From assembly GCF_030811855.1 (NCBI RefSeq), contig NZ_JAUSRN010000022.1, forward strand, positions 22,844-86,843: a stretch of DNA of 64,000 nt, read 5' to 3'. A program made the position numbers and the translations under genes. Below are positions 44,561 through 53,699 of this stretch, piece by piece. The notes beneath the pieces are model-generated. The model was given only the letters and a program-made list of their open reading frames with translations. It did not search any database and was not told where the DNA came from. The first letter of the stretch is position 1. Every line of letters begins with the position of its first letter. Origin of the DNA: Variovorax paradoxus (GTDB lineage: Bacteria > Pseudomonadota > Gammaproteobacteria > Burkholderiales > Burkholderiaceae_C).

Positions 44561-45535
44561 TCAATCGGCCTTGATGTTCGCGGCCTTGACGATGCGCCCG
44601 TTGCTCTCGAATTCCGAGGCGATCTCCTTGGCAAAGGCCGCGGGGGTTCCGCCGGTCGGCACGTTGTCGGTGGCCGTGAGCTTGGCCCGCAACTCGGGGC
44701 TGGCCAGCGCCTTGTTGATCTCCGCGTTGTACTTTGCAACGAGCGCGGGCGGTGTTGCCGCGGGCGCGAAGACACCGAACAGCGAGTTGATGTTGGCTGC
44801 GTTGTAGCCCAGCTCGCCCAGCGTGGGCACCTGCGGCAGGCTGTCAAGCCGCGCGGGGGCGCCCACCGCGAGCGGACGCAGCTTGCCGGACTGGATGTGC
44901 GAAGTGAGCGTGGGGCTCGCGTTGCTAGAGAGAATTTCAAACTGTCCGCCCAAGGCGTCGTTGAGCTGCTGGCCACCACCCTTGTAGGGCACGTGTGTGA
45001 TGTCCACGCCCGCGGCCGCCCTCACCTGCTCCAGCACGATGTGCCCGAGCGACGCCGGACCCGAAGTGGCCCAGCGCACCGCACCCGGCTGCGTTTTGGC
45101 ATCGGCGATGAGCGCGCGGAAATCCTTTGACTTGCTGGCCGGCGTGGCGATCAGCAGCACCGGCGAATACATCACGCTCGCCACGGGCGCGATGTCTTTC
45201 TGCGGATCGAAGGGCAGCTTGCCGAGGTGCGGGCTCAGCACCAGCGGGCTGATGGCCGAGAAGCCCAGCGTGGCGCCATCGGGCGTGGCCTTGGCCACTG
45301 CGTCCATGCCGATGGCGCCGCTGGCGCCGGCGCGGTTTTCCACCACCACCGTGGTTCCCAGCTGCGTGGCGAGCTTGTCGCCGAGCGCACGTGCGACCAC
45401 GTCGCTGACGCCTCCTGCGGGGTACGCGACGATGAGCCGGATGGTCTTGGGAACGGTCTGGGCCTGTGCACCGGCCGCTGCCGCGCAGAGTGCTGCACCG
45501 GCAAGGAACCACGTAGGCTTGAACGAAAAATGCAT
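44561..45535 (-). CDS. Bug-family (TctC-like) periplasmic receptor 1
   Basis: This 324-residue exported protein has a signal peptide ending near GAQAQ and the Bug family motif KTIRLIVAYPAGGVSDVVARAL, then VVVENRAGASGAIG, DGATLGFSAISP, and ITHVPYKGGGQQLNDALGGQ. Bug proteins bind carboxylates or small acids in the periplasm, and most lack an adjacent membrane component, as here. The Met at 45556 lies in an ATGA overlap with the DUF72 gene and would add 7 residues before the hydrophobic core, so it is a serious alternative start. Confidence 0.9.
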   Translation of the reverse strand: MHFSFKPTWFLAGAALCAAAAGAQAQTVPKTIRLIVAYPAGGVSDVVARALGDKLATQLGTTVVVENRAGASGAIGMDAVAKATPDGATLGFSAISPLVLSPHLGKLPFDPQKDIAPVASVMYSPVLLIATPASKSKDFRALIADAKTQPGAVRWATSGPASLGHIVLEQVRAAAGVDITHVPYKGGGQQLNDALGGQFEILSSNASPTLTSHIQSGKLRPLAVGAPARLDSLPQVPTLGELGYNAANINSLFGVFAPAATPPALVAKYNAEINKALASPELRAKLTATDNVPTGGTPAAFAKEIASEFESNGRIVKAANIKAD

Positions 45536-45552
45536 GTCGAATCTGGAGAAGT

Positions 45553-46329
45553 TCATGGATGTCCCATGGAGGGAGGCACCGATTTTGAAGCAATGCGCAC
45601 GAGCGTCAGCGCGTTGCCCGCGGCTGCGCCGCTGGCCGTGTTGTCGAAGATGCACCAGCATGCGGCGCCTTCCTCCTCGCTGGCTTGGCGCAAGCGCACC
45701 GCAAGCCGCTGCAACAGTGCGTCGTCGTAGGCCGACCAGTAGCGGCGCGGTGAACCGTGCAGGCGCAGATACACCAGCCCCGGCCATCCACCTGGGGCCG
45801 CGGCCTCGTCGAACAGGACCGGGTCGGCCAGCACGCGGGCCACGTGAAACTGCGAGAGCAAGGCTTCCGCCTGCGGCACGAACCAGCTGCGATGCCGCGG
45901 CTCGAGAGCCACCGCGCCTTCGAACCTCTTTCGCAGCGCCGCCAGGAATCGCTTTGCAATGCGTGCATCGAACGCGAGGCTGGGCGGCAGCTGCACGACG
46001 AGGCAGCCAAGCTTTCCGCCCAGTCCGTGCACTTGCGCAAGAAATGTCTCGAAGGCCGGCATGGCGTCGACCAGTCGGCTCTCGTGCGTGATGGTTTGCG
46101 GCAGCTTCACCGCGAAGCGAAAGTTGATGGGCGTGCTGGCAGCCCAGCGCTCATACGTCTCGCGCCGGTGCGGCTTGTAGAACGAGCTGTTGATTTCCAC
46201 CACATCGAAGCGCTGCGCATAGCGCGCGAGATGCGAACCTTCGGCAGGAAAATCGGGCCACGACACCCGCGGCAGGCTCCAGCCCGCGCAACCGATGCGC
46301 AGCAGCGACGGCGACATGGCACGGTTCAT
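45553..46329 (-). CDS. DUF72 (YecE-like) TIM-barrel protein
   Basis: This 258-residue cytoplasmic protein matches the YecE/DUF72 family, with RIGCAGWSL at the start, VEINSSFYKP, NFRFAVKLPQTITHESRL, and CLVVQLPPSLAFD. The fold is a TIM barrel with no settled function. It lies between xerD (12 bases upstream) and a Bug receptor gene on the same strand. Its stop overlaps a possible start of the latter. Confidence 0.9.
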   Translation of the reverse strand: MNRAMSPSLLRIGCAGWSLPRVSWPDFPAEGSHLARYAQRFDVVEINSSFYKPHRRETYERWAASTPINFRFAVKLPQTITHESRLVDAMPAFETFLAQVHGLGGKLGCLVVQLPPSLAFDARIAKRFLAALRKRFEGAVALEPRHRSWFVPQAEALLSQFHVARVLADPVLFDEAAAPGGWPGLVYLRLHGSPRRYWSAYDDALLQRLAVRLRQASEEEGAACWCIFDNTASGAAAGNALTLVRIASKSVPPSMGHP

Positions 46330-46341
46330 TTGCGTGCACCC

Positions 46342-47253
46342 TCAGCCGCGCGGATGGTGCTTGGCGTGCATCTGCTTGAGCCGCTCACGCGCCACGTGGG
46401 TGTAGATGGTGGTGGTCGAAATATCGGCGTGGCCGAGCAGCAGCTGCACCGCGCGCAGGTCGGCGCCATGGTTCAGCAAGTGAGTGGCAAACGCATGACG
46501 CAAGGTGTGCGGAGACAGCGGTACGTGAATGCCGGCCGCCGCGGCCTGCTTCTTCACGATGATCCAGAACATCACGCGCGTCATGCCCGCGCCCCGTGCT
46601 GTCACGAACAGGTCGGGCGTCTGCTGCCCGTCGAGGATGGCGGGCCGCGACTCCTCCAGGTAGCGCTCGATCCAGCGGCGCGCCTCGCCGCCGAACGGAA
46701 CCAGCCGCTCCTTGTTGCCCTTGCCCAGAACGCGCAGCACGCCGTCGTTCAAGCTCATGTCGATCGCCTTGAGCGCCACGAGCTCGCTCACGCGCAATCC
46801 ACTCGCGTACATGAGCTCAAGCATGGCGCGATCGCGCAGGCCCAGCGGTGTTTCGACGTCGGGCGCGGCCAGCAGGTCGTCGACCTGCTTTTCGGACAAG
46901 GTCTTGATGGCGCGCGGCATCTGCCGCGCCGGCGCGAGCCGCAGGCTCGGATCGGCCGATATGCGCCGCTCGCGCAGCGCCCAGCGGTAGTAGCGCTTGA
47001 AAACGGTGAGCCGCCGGTTGGCCGAAGTGGCCTTGCCCTTGGTGGAGAGGCGCACGCCCATGTAAGCCTGCAGGTCGTTCTCCTTCGCGGCGTCGAGCAG
47101 CACGCCGCTGCGTTCCTTGCGCAGCCACTGCGCGAACAGCGCCAGGTCGCGCCGATAGGCGGCCAGCGTGTTCTTAGACAGCCCGTCCTCGAGCCACAGG
47201 GCATCGATGAAGTCGTCGATCTCGGGGGTTTGTGTGGCGGCGGCCTCGGTCAT
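46342..47253 (-). CDS. xerD: Site-specific tyrosine recombinase XerD
   Basis: This 303-residue recombinase resolves chromosome dimers at dif with XerC. The catalytic residues are Arg154 (SGLRVSEL), Lys178 (GKGNKERLVP), His249 and Arg252 (LSPHTLRHAFATHLL), His275 (LLGHADISTTTIY) and the nucleophile Tyr284. The N-terminal SAM-like DNA-binding domain covers about 10-100. The ATG at 47253 gives the normal length; a TTG three codons upstream is also in frame. The other recombinase partner is not in the window. Confidence 0.94.
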   Translation of the reverse strand: MTEAAATQTPEIDDFIDALWLEDGLSKNTLAAYRRDLALFAQWLRKERSGVLLDAAKENDLQAYMGVRLSTKGKATSANRRLTVFKRYYRWALRERRISADPSLRLAPARQMPRAIKTLSEKQVDDLLAAPDVETPLGLRDRAMLELMYASGLRVSELVALKAIDMSLNDGVLRVLGKGNKERLVPFGGEARRWIERYLEESRPAILDGQQTPDLFVTARGAGMTRVMFWIIVKKQAAAAGIHVPLSPHTLRHAFATHLLNHGADLRAVQLLLGHADISTTTIYTHVARERLKQMHAKHHPRG

Positions 47254-47273
47254 GCGCTGCAAGATAACAAAAA

Positions 47274-47300
47274 GAAAAAAGCCGCCCGGTTGCGGGCGGC
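47274..47300 (-). terminator. Rho-independent terminator of the second Bug receptor gene
   Basis: GCCGCCCG at 47281-47288 pairs with CGGGCGGC at 47293-47300 around GTTG. On the minus strand the stem is followed by a run of T (TTTTTTCTTTTTG), so it ends transcription coming from the gene at 47321-48295. It also insulates xerD from it. Confidence 0.9.
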
Positions 47301-47320
47301 TTTGCTCGGGGGAAAGCGAC

Positions 47321-48295
47321 TCAGTCGAGCTTCAGCTTCTGCTTGGCAACCACCTGCTTGTAGACGTCGTACTCGGCCTTGATCTGCGCGGAAAACTGTT
47401 CGGGCGTATTGGCCACGATCAGCGAACCCGTGTCTTCGATGCGCTTCTTCACGGCCGGATCTTCCACGGACTTCTTCACGCCGGCGTTGATCTTGTCGAC
47501 CACTTCCTTCGGCAGGCCCTTGGGGCCCAGGATGCCGTAGTAGGCCATGCGATTGACCGGCTCGAGCCCCACTTCCTTGAAGGTCGGCACGTTGGGCAGC
47601 GCGGCCAGGCGCTGCGGCGCCGACACCACGATGGGCACCAGCCGGCCGCTCTGGATGAACGGCATGGCCGAGGGAATGTTGTCAAAAATGATCGGCACCT
47701 GGCCCGCCACCACGTCGTTGAGCGCGGGGCCCGCGCCGCGATACGGAATGTGCGTGACGAAGGTGTTGGTGAGGCTCTTGTAGAGCTCCATCAGCAGATG
47801 GCCGATGCCGCCGGTGCCCGACGAGGCATACGAATACTTGCCGGGGTTCTTCTTGAGCTCGGCCACGAACTCCGCGTAGTTCTTGGCCGGGAAGCTTGGG
47901 TTCACCGCGATGATGTTGGGCGTGGCCGCGATGTTGATGATCGGCGTGAAGTCGTTGATCGGGTCGTACGGCACCTTGGGGTTGATGGCCGGGTTGGCCG
48001 CCGTGCTCGAGACCGTGGCCACGCCGAGCTTGTAACCGTCGGGCGTGGCGCGCGCGGTTTCGGCCGCACCCACGATGCCGCCGCCACCCGCGCGGTTGAT
48101 CACCACCACCGGTTGGCCCAGCACCTTGCCCAGCGGATCGGCAATCACGCGCGCCACGATGTCGGTGGTGCCGCCCGGTGCAAAGGGCACGCTTAGTTCG
48201 ACCGGCTTGTTGGGATAGCCCTGCGCGAAGCTCTGGCCAGCGACCGCGACCAGCGCGGCGGCACCCATCATGGCGCCCCATTGACGACGTTGCAT
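47321..48295 (-). CDS. Bug-family (TctC-like) periplasmic receptor 2
   Basis: This 324-residue exported protein has a signal sequence ending near GQSFAQ, then KPVELSVPFAPGGTTDIVARVI, VVVINRAGGGGIVG, DGYKLGVATVSST and THIPYRGAGPALNDVVAGQ. It is a Bug receptor for an unknown carboxylate, with no TctAB genes nearby. It differs enough from the receptor at 44561-45535 that a recent local duplication is unlikely. The gene stands alone, ended by the terminator at 47274-47300. Confidence 0.92.
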   Translation of the reverse strand: MQRRQWGAMMGAAALVAVAGQSFAQGYPNKPVELSVPFAPGGTTDIVARVIADPLGKVLGQPVVVINRAGGGGIVGAAETARATPDGYKLGVATVSSTAANPAINPKVPYDPINDFTPIINIAATPNIIAVNPSFPAKNYAEFVAELKKNPGKYSYASSGTGGIGHLLMELYKSLTNTFVTHIPYRGAGPALNDVVAGQVPIIFDNIPSAMPFIQSGRLVPIVVSAPQRLAALPNVPTFKEVGLEPVNRMAYYGILGPKGLPKEVVDKINAGVKKSVEDPAVKKRIEDTGSLIVANTPEQFSAQIKAEYDVYKQVVAKQKLKLD

Positions 48296-48396
48296 CGAAA
48301 ACTCCTTGATTGACTGTGTCGAAAAAGCAAAGCCCCGGATGCTAGCGGCTTCGCACCGGGCCCGTGCTGTGGAATACCCATGGTCCGCCGCGGTTT

Positions 48397-49314
48397 ATGC
48401 TCGAAGCGGTGAACTTCGCCCAGCTGCTCTTTCCGGATTTTTCTCTCATTGCCATCGGTTGGCTGCTTTGCCGCTACACCGCTCTCGACCGCCGCGTGTG
48501 GGACCAGGTCGAAAGCCTGGTGTACTACTTTCTTTTTCCGGTACTGCTGTTCCATTCGATTGTGCGCAGCCCGCTCGATTTTGGCGCCACCTCGAGCCTG
48601 CTCACCGCGGGTGTGGGCATCGGCATCTGCGGCATCACCCTGGCCTATGCTCTGCCCTTCATCCCGGGCCTGCGCACGCACATCGACCCCCGCGATCACG
48701 CCGCGAGCGCGCAGATCGCGTTCCGCTTCAACTCCTTCATCTGCCTTGCGCTGGCCGAACGGCTGGCCGGCCCGCAAGGCCTGTTGCTGATTGCGGTGCT
48801 GATCGGCGTGTGCGTGCCGATGTTCAACATCGCGGCCGTCTGGCCGATGGCGCGGCACGCCAAGACCGGCTTCGCGCGGCAGCTGGTGCGCAATCCGCTG
48901 ATCGTCGCCACACTGGCCGGGCTGCTTGCGAACGTGCTGGGCTTCACCGTTCCGAACTGGGCCACGCCGACGCTCACGCGCATCGGCGCCGCATCGCTTG
49001 CGCTCGGCCTGCTGGCGGCGGGAGCGGGCATGCAGTTCGCTACGCTGGGGCGCGGCAAGGTGCTAGCGGTTTCGATACTGGCCATCCGGCATTTGATCCT
49101 GCCGCTGGTCGCCTGGGGCCTGTCGTGGGCGCTGCGCCTGGACGCCACACAAGCGTCCGTGCTGATGGCGTTTTCAGCCGTGCCCACGGCCTCGAGCGCC
49201 TATGTGCTGGCGGCGCGCATGGGCTACAACGGGCCTTATGTGGCGGGGCTCGTGACCCTGTCTACGTTGCTGGGTATGGCGAGCCTGCCGTTTGCTCTGG
49301 CGTTGCCGCGCTAG
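48397..49314 (+). CDS. AEC-family (auxin efflux carrier-like) transporter
   Basis: This 305-residue protein has ten hydrophobic helices in two five-helix halves, with N-terminal DFSLIAIGWLLCRYTALDRRVWDQVESLVYYFLFPVLLF signature split over the first two helices and PTASSAYVLAARMGYN near the end. Bacterial members export or import malonate and other organic acids. The ATG at 48397 is chosen over an upstream GTG at 48364. Its 3' end overlaps the convergent queG gene by 53 bases. Confidence 0.88.
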   Translation: MLEAVNFAQLLFPDFSLIAIGWLLCRYTALDRRVWDQVESLVYYFLFPVLLFHSIVRSPLDFGATSSLLTAGVGIGICGITLAYALPFIPGLRTHIDPRDHAASAQIAFRFNSFICLALAERLAGPQGLLLIAVLIGVCVPMFNIAAVWPMARHAKTGFARQLVRNPLIVATLAGLLANVLGFTVPNWATPTLTRIGAASLALGLLAAGAGMQFATLGRGKVLAVSILAIRHLILPLVAWGLSWALRLDATQASVLMAFSAVPTASSAYVLAARMGYNGPYVAGLVTLSTLLGMASLPFALALPR

Positions 49315-50389
49315 CGCGCGCGGGCCGCTGCGCCAGCGCCCATGCCACGTGCTCCCGCACCAATTCGCTGGGGTGGGCAGCCCGTGTGGCCAATGCCTCT
49401 GCGGTGCCGCTTTCGCCAGCACGCAGTGCATTGCCAAGCGCAACGGCAATGTTGCGCAGCCAGCGTTCATGGCCGATGCGCCGGATGGGGCTGCCCTGGG
49501 TAAAGCGCAGGAAATCTTCCTCGCTCCAGGCGAAGAGAGAAGCCAGCCCCTGACCCGTCAGGCCTTCGCGGGCATCGAAGTCGGGCAGCGCGCTTTTCTT
49601 CGCAAACTTGTTCCAGGGGCAGACCAGCTGGCAGTCGTCGCACCCATAGATGCGGTTGCCCATCAAGGGCCGAAGCTCCAGTGGAATCGGTCCGCCGTGC
49701 TCGATGGTGAGGTACGAAATGCAGCGCCGCGCATCGAGCCGATAAGGCGCAATGATGGCCTTCGTCGGGCACACGTCGATGCAGGCGCTGCAACTGCCGC
49801 AATGCGCGGTGACCGGCTCGCTTGCGGGCAGCGCCATGTCGACGTAAATCTCTCCGAGAAAGAACATCGAGCCTGCATTGCGGTCCAGCACCAGCGTGTG
49901 TTTGCCGCGCCAGCCCTGGCCGCTGCGCGAGGCGAGTTCGGCTTCGAGCACAGGGGCCGAATCGGTGAAAGCCCGATGGCCGAAGGGCCCCACCTCCTCG
50001 GCAATGCGCTCGGCCAATTTTGCGAGCCGCGCTCGCAGCACCTTGTGATAGTCGCGGCCCCGCGCATACACCGAGACGATGGCCTCGCCTGGGCGCGTGA
50101 GACGGTCGAATTCGACGGCCTGCCAATCGTCCAGCGGCGTGTCACGCGGCAGGTAGTCCATGCGGGCCGTGATGACGCTCACCGTGCCCGGCACCAGCTC
50201 TGCGGGCCGCGCGCGGCGCGTGCCGTGCGTTGCCATGTATTTCATCTCGCCATGGAACCCATGGGCCAGCCATTGCATCAGACCTTCCTCGGCGCTCGAT
50301 AGATCGACGCCCGCGATTCCGATTTGGGAGAATCCGAGTTCCCGGGCCAATGCCTGAATACGAGCAACGAGTGGATGGCTGACGATCAC
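49262..50389 (-). CDS. queG: Epoxyqueuosine reductase
   Basis: This 375-residue B12- and iron-sulfur-dependent enzyme makes the last step of queuosine in tRNA. Two 4Fe-4S clusters are bound by CGSCSACIDVCPTKAI and CDDCQLVCPWN. The C-terminus holds HEAT-type repeats. The GTG at 50389 is needed to include the N-terminal HPLVARIQALARELGFSQIG, because the next in-frame Met is 38 codons inside. That start overlaps the beginning of the divergent tsaE gene by 15 bases. Its 3' end overlaps the AEC carrier gene. Confidence 0.94.
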   Translation of the reverse strand: MIVSHPLVARIQALARELGFSQIGIAGVDLSSAEEGLMQWLAHGFHGEMKYMATHGTRRARPAELVPGTVSVITARMDYLPRDTPLDDWQAVEFDRLTRPGEAIVSVYARGRDYHKVLRARLAKLAERIAEEVGPFGHRAFTDSAPVLEAELASRSGQGWRGKHTLVLDRNAGSMFFLGEIYVDMALPASEPVTAHCGSCSACIDVCPTKAIIAPYRLDARRCISYLTIEHGGPIPLELRPLMGNRIYGCDDCQLVCPWNKFAKKSALPDFDAREGLTGQGLASLFAWSEEDFLRFTQGSPIRRIGHERWLRNIAVALGNALRAGESGTAEALATRAAHPSELVREHVAWALAQRPARASAATPEQTAGSPYPAT

Positions 50390-50884
50390 TTGCCGATTGT
50401 AGAAATTCCGAAGAACGCCGGCCGCACGCTGCACTGGCGCAGCGAGGACGATACCGCGGCCTTCGCACGCACGCTCGCGGCCTCGCCCGCGTTGCGCGAT
50501 GCGTTCATTGCGCTGCATGGCGACCTTGGCGCCGGCAAGACCACCTTCGTGCGGCACTTGCTGCGCGCGCTGGGTATCGAGGGCCGCATCAAGAGCCCCA
50601 CCTATGCGGTGGTCGAGCCGCACGAGGCGCCCGACGGGCTCGCGATCTTCCATTTCGATTTCTACCGTTTCAACGATCCCCGCGAATGGGATGACGCCGG
50701 TTTCCGGGACATCTTTGCCGGACCGGGGCTCAAGCTTGCCGAATGGCCGGAGAACGCCGCAGGCCGCACACCAATTGCCGACCTCGCTATTAAAATAGAA
50801 GCAATGACAGACGACACACGCAGCGTGACCCTTTTGGCCAACACTCCGCGCGGCAGCAATCTGCTGGCGCGCATCGGCGCATGA
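50375..50884 (+). CDS. tsaE: tRNA threonylcarbamoyladenosine biosynthesis ATPase TsaE
   Basis: This 169-residue ATPase has Walker A HGDLGAGKTTFVRHLLRALG and SPTYAVVEPHEA, DFYRFNDPREWDDAGF and LAEWPENA, all typical of TsaE. It couples ATP hydrolysis to the TsaB-TsaD complex that modifies A37 of ANN-decoding tRNAs. The ATG at 50375 lies within the first codons of queG on the other strand. The stop overlaps the amidase start as ATGA. Confidence 0.94.
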   Translation: MADDHLPIVEIPKNAGRTLHWRSEDDTAAFARTLAASPALRDAFIALHGDLGAGKTTFVRHLLRALGIEGRIKSPTYAVVEPHEAPDGLAIFHFDFYRFNDPREWDDAGFRDIFAGPGLKLAEWPENAAGRTPIADLAIKIEAMTDDTRSVTLLANTPRGSNLLARIGA

Positions 50885-52440
50885 AGGCCACTGGCCTCAA
50901 GCGGCGAGTGCTGCTGCAGGGCGGCAGCATTGCGCTGATGCTCGGCGTGCACCAGATTGCGCGCGGCGCCACCATTCTCGCGGTGCGCGTCTGGCCTGCG
51001 GCCGACTACACGCGCGTGACCATCGAGTCCGATGCGCGCCTTCATTCGCAGCAGCTCGTGGTCGGCAGCCCGCCGCGGCTGGCCGTCGACATCGAGGGCA
51101 TCGACCTCAACCCCGAACTGCGCGAGCTGGTCGGAAAGATCAAGCCAGGCGATCCGTACATCAACGGGCTGCGCGTCGGGCAGAACGCACCGAAGGTGGT
51201 GCGCATCGTGTTCGACCTCAAGCAGGCCGTGGTGCCGCAGGTCTTTTCGCTGGCGCCGATCGCCGCGTACAGGCACCGGCTGGTGCTCGACCTCTACCCC
51301 GAGAAAGCCATCGATCCGATGGAAGCGCTGATCACCGAGCGCCTGCGCGAGGCGCCGCGCAGCGGCACCGGAAGCAGCACCGGCAACGACACCTCCGTGG
51401 CCAGCGCACCAGCGGTGCCGCCGCCGGCCGCGCCCTCTTCCACCGTCGCGCCCGATGGCGGACCGCCGATTCTCGTGCGGCCTTCGCCCAGCGTGCCCGC
51501 GCCGCGTCCCCTGCCCGGCAGCAACGGCGCGCCGCCTGCCCGGCCGCCTGCTGCAACAGCCGCGCCCGCACCCGATCCGCTCGGCGAGCTGATGGCGCAG
51601 CAGTCGACACGGCCCGGCCCGGTTGCGCCCCCAACGCCTGTTGCGCCAGTCATGCCCGCGGCGCCTGTCGCACCTGCCGCGCCCGCACGCGGCAACGCTA
51701 CCGCCAGCCGCACCGACCGCATCATCATCGTGGCGCTCGATCCCGGCCATGGCGGCGAAGACCCGGGTGCCATCGGCCCCAACGGCACGCGCGAAAAAGA
51801 CATCGTGCTGCAAATCGCGCACCGCCTTCGCGACCGCATCAACGCGAGCAGTGTCAACGGCAATCCGATGCGAGCGTTTCTCACACGTGATGCGGACTTT
51901 TTTGTGCCGCTGGGCGTGCGCGTGCAAAAAGCGCGGCGCGTGCAGGCCGACCTTTTCGTGAGCATTCATGCCGACGCATTCACCACGCCCGCCGCGCGCG
52001 GCGCGAGCGTGTTCGCGCTGAGCCAGAGCGGCGCCTCCAGCAGCGCCGCACGCTGGCTCGCCAACAAGGAAAATGAAGCCGACAAGGTGGGGGGCGTGAA
52101 CGTCGGCAACCACGAAGCGCAGGTGCAGCGCGCACTGCTCGACATGAGCACCACGGCGCAGATCAACGACAGCCTCAAGCTCGGTGGCGCCATGCTCGGC
52201 GAGATCCGCGGCATCGGCGCGCGGTTGCACAAGCCGCAAGTCGAACAGGCCGGTTTCGCCGTGCTCAAGGCGCCCGACATTCCGAGCGTGCTGGTCGAAA
52301 CGGCATTCATAAGCAACCCCGAAGAAGAAGCCAACCTGCGCAGCGTGAGTTACCAGGAAAGTCTCTCGGACGCGCTGATGCGCGGCATCCAGCGCTACTT
52401 TGCGCAGAACCCGCCGCTGGCGCGCAGCCGTCAGCTTTGA
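50881..52440 (+). CDS. amiC: N-acetylmuramoyl-L-alanine amidase, AmiC-like
   Basis: This 519-residue protein has an apparent twin-arginine signal (LKRRVLLQGGSIALML), an AMIN domain at about 30-140, a Pro/Ala-rich linker (about 155-280) and a C-terminal Amidase_3 domain. Zinc ligands appear in VALDPGHGGEDPGA, REKDIVLQ, and VSIHADAF, with the catalytic Glu in VLVETAFISN. It cleaves peptides from muramic acid at the septum to separate daughter cells. The tsaE-amidase-mutL-miaA neighbourhood resembles the yjeE-amiB-mutL-miaA region of Escherichia coli; here two other genes come between. AmiB is an equally good name. Confidence 0.93.
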   Translation: MKATGLKRRVLLQGGSIALMLGVHQIARGATILAVRVWPAADYTRVTIESDARLHSQQLVVGSPPRLAVDIEGIDLNPELRELVGKIKPGDPYINGLRVGQNAPKVVRIVFDLKQAVVPQVFSLAPIAAYRHRLVLDLYPEKAIDPMEALITERLREAPRSGTGSSTGNDTSVASAPAVPPPAAPSSTVAPDGGPPILVRPSPSVPAPRPLPGSNGAPPARPPAATAAPAPDPLGELMAQQSTRPGPVAPPTPVAPVMPAAPVAPAAPARGNATASRTDRIIIVALDPGHGGEDPGAIGPNGTREKDIVLQIAHRLRDRINASSVNGNPMRAFLTRDADFFVPLGVRVQKARRVQADLFVSIHADAFTTPAARGASVFALSQSGASSSAARWLANKENEADKVGGVNVGNHEAQVQRALLDMSTTAQINDSLKLGGAMLGEIRGIGARLHKPQVEQAGFAVLKAPDIPSVLVETAFISNPEEEANLRSVSYQESLSDALMRGIQRYFAQNPPLARSRQL

Positions 52441-52572
52441 CTGCCTTGCGCCGCCCTGCTGTCCCACGCCGGGCGGCCCGTGGCACCGCACACCCAGGCG
52501 CGGCAGGCTCCTACAACGCTGACAGCCCCCTTTTGCCCATCATGACTCCATCACTCTAGAAAGGTGGACGAC

Positions 52573-52863
52573 ATGATGAAGACACGAATCTGGATGGCTG
52601 CTGCGGCGGCTACCACGGTCATGGCAATGGCGGGTTGCGCATCCGGTCCCAACCAGAACCTGGGCACCGGGGTCGGCGCACTCGGCGGCGCGGCAGTGGG
52701 CCACGCCATCGGCGGCAACACCGCCAGCACGCTGGGCGGTGCAGCCATTGGCGGCGTGATCGGCAACCAGGTGGGCCGCAGTGTGGACGAACGCAACTAC
52801 TACGAGAGCCAGCGCGTTTATCCGCCGAACACCTACTATCCCCGCAACGGTCCGACCTACTGA
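52573..52863 (+). CDS. Small glycine-zipper lipoprotein
   Basis: This 96-residue lipoprotein has a signal with lipobox MAGC (Cys22), a glycine-zipper hairpin (LGTGVGALGGAAVGHAIGG and LGGAAIGGVIGNQVGRSVDE) and a Tyr/Pro/Asn-rich C-terminus. It resembles YMGG/OsmB-like outer-membrane lipoproteins. AAGG lies about 8 bases before the ATG at 52573; another ATG follows directly at 52576. It is flanked by the amidase gene and a terminator. Confidence 0.83.
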   Translation: MMKTRIWMAAAAATTVMAMAGCASGPNQNLGTGVGALGGAAVGHAIGGNTASTLGGAAIGGVIGNQVGRSVDERNYYESQRVYPPNTYYPRNGPTY

Positions 52864-52887
52864 CCCGTTCTGATCCCTCTACTGAGA

Positions 52888-52914
52888 AGCGCGCCACCAC
52901 CGGCGCGCTTTTTT
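52888..52914 (+). terminator. Rho-independent terminator after the glycine-zipper lipoprotein
   Basis: AGCGCGCC and GGCGCGCT are perfect 8-base arms around ACCACC, followed directly by TTTTTT. It ends the lipoprotein transcript before the convergent DedA gene. Confidence 0.88.
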
Positions 52915-52926
52915 CTTGAGTGCCGA

Positions 52927-53595
52927 TCAGGCCTTCGACGGCAATTGCGCGCGCACCTTTTCAGCGCGCGACGCACGCCAGGCGCCGAAGATGGCAATCA
53001 GCCCAGGCACGAAGATCAGCGCCCAGATGATCTTGTCGAGGTGCTCGCGCACGAAGGGCAGGTTGCCGAAGAAGTAGCCCGCCGTCGCAATGCCAAGTAC
53101 CCAGATCAACCCGCCGACCACGTTGAACATGGTGAACTTGGCGCGGCTCATCTCGGCCACGCCGGCCACGAAGGGCGCGAAGGTGCGAATGAAGGGCATG
53201 AAGCGCGCAAGAATGATGGTGACGCCGCCGTAACGCTCGTAGAACGCGTGCGCCTGGTCGAAGGCCTTGCGGTTGAAGAAGCGCGAGTTCTCCCACTTGA
53301 ATACCTTGGGCCCGAAGTAGCGGCCGATGCTGTAGTTGCACTGGTCCCCCAAGATGGCCGCGGCAATGAGCACCGCACACGCGATCGGAAAGCTCATGAG
53401 CCCCACGCCGCAAAGAGCCCCCACAATGAAAAGCAGCGAGTCTCCGGGCAGGAACGGCATCACCACCGCGCCGGTCTCCACGAAAACGATCAGGAAGAGC
53501 AACGCATAAACCCACGGGCCATAAGCGACGACGAAGGCCTCGAGGTGTTTGTCGACGTGCAGGATGAAGTCGACGAGAAAGCTGATGATTTCCAT
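52927..53595 (-). CDS. DedA-family membrane protein
   Basis: This 222-residue inner-membrane protein has the DedA core with VETGAVVMPFLPGDSLLFIVGAL in its first re-entrant region and FMPFIRTFAPFVAGVAEMSRAKF in the second. The conserved acidic Glu and the Arg in ARFMPFIRT are present. Family members act as lipid scramblase-like carriers that recycle undecaprenyl phosphate or phosphatidylethanolamine and affect envelope stability. Its start is 104 bases from the divergent mutL start. Confidence 0.92.
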   Translation of the reverse strand: MEIISFLVDFILHVDKHLEAFVVAYGPWVYALLFLIVFVETGAVVMPFLPGDSLLFIVGALCGVGLMSFPIACAVLIAAAILGDQCNYSIGRYFGPKVFKWENSRFFNRKAFDQAHAFYERYGGVTIILARFMPFIRTFAPFVAGVAEMSRAKFTMFNVVGGLIWVLGIATAGYFFGNLPFVREHLDKIIWALIFVPGLIAIFGAWRASRAEKVRAQLPSKA

Positions 53596-53699
53596 GGTGG
53601 CGGATTATCCGTGCTGCGTGCGACCTGCCCTCCGGTGAGGGATTCAGAGACCCCGGATGACAGATCGATACATCCGGTCGGGGCTTCTAGAATGATTGC

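Noticed and set aside
52452..52480. GCCGCCC...GGGCGGC inverted repeat after the amidase gene as a terminator
   Set aside because: The loop is about 14 bases and no T-tract follows.
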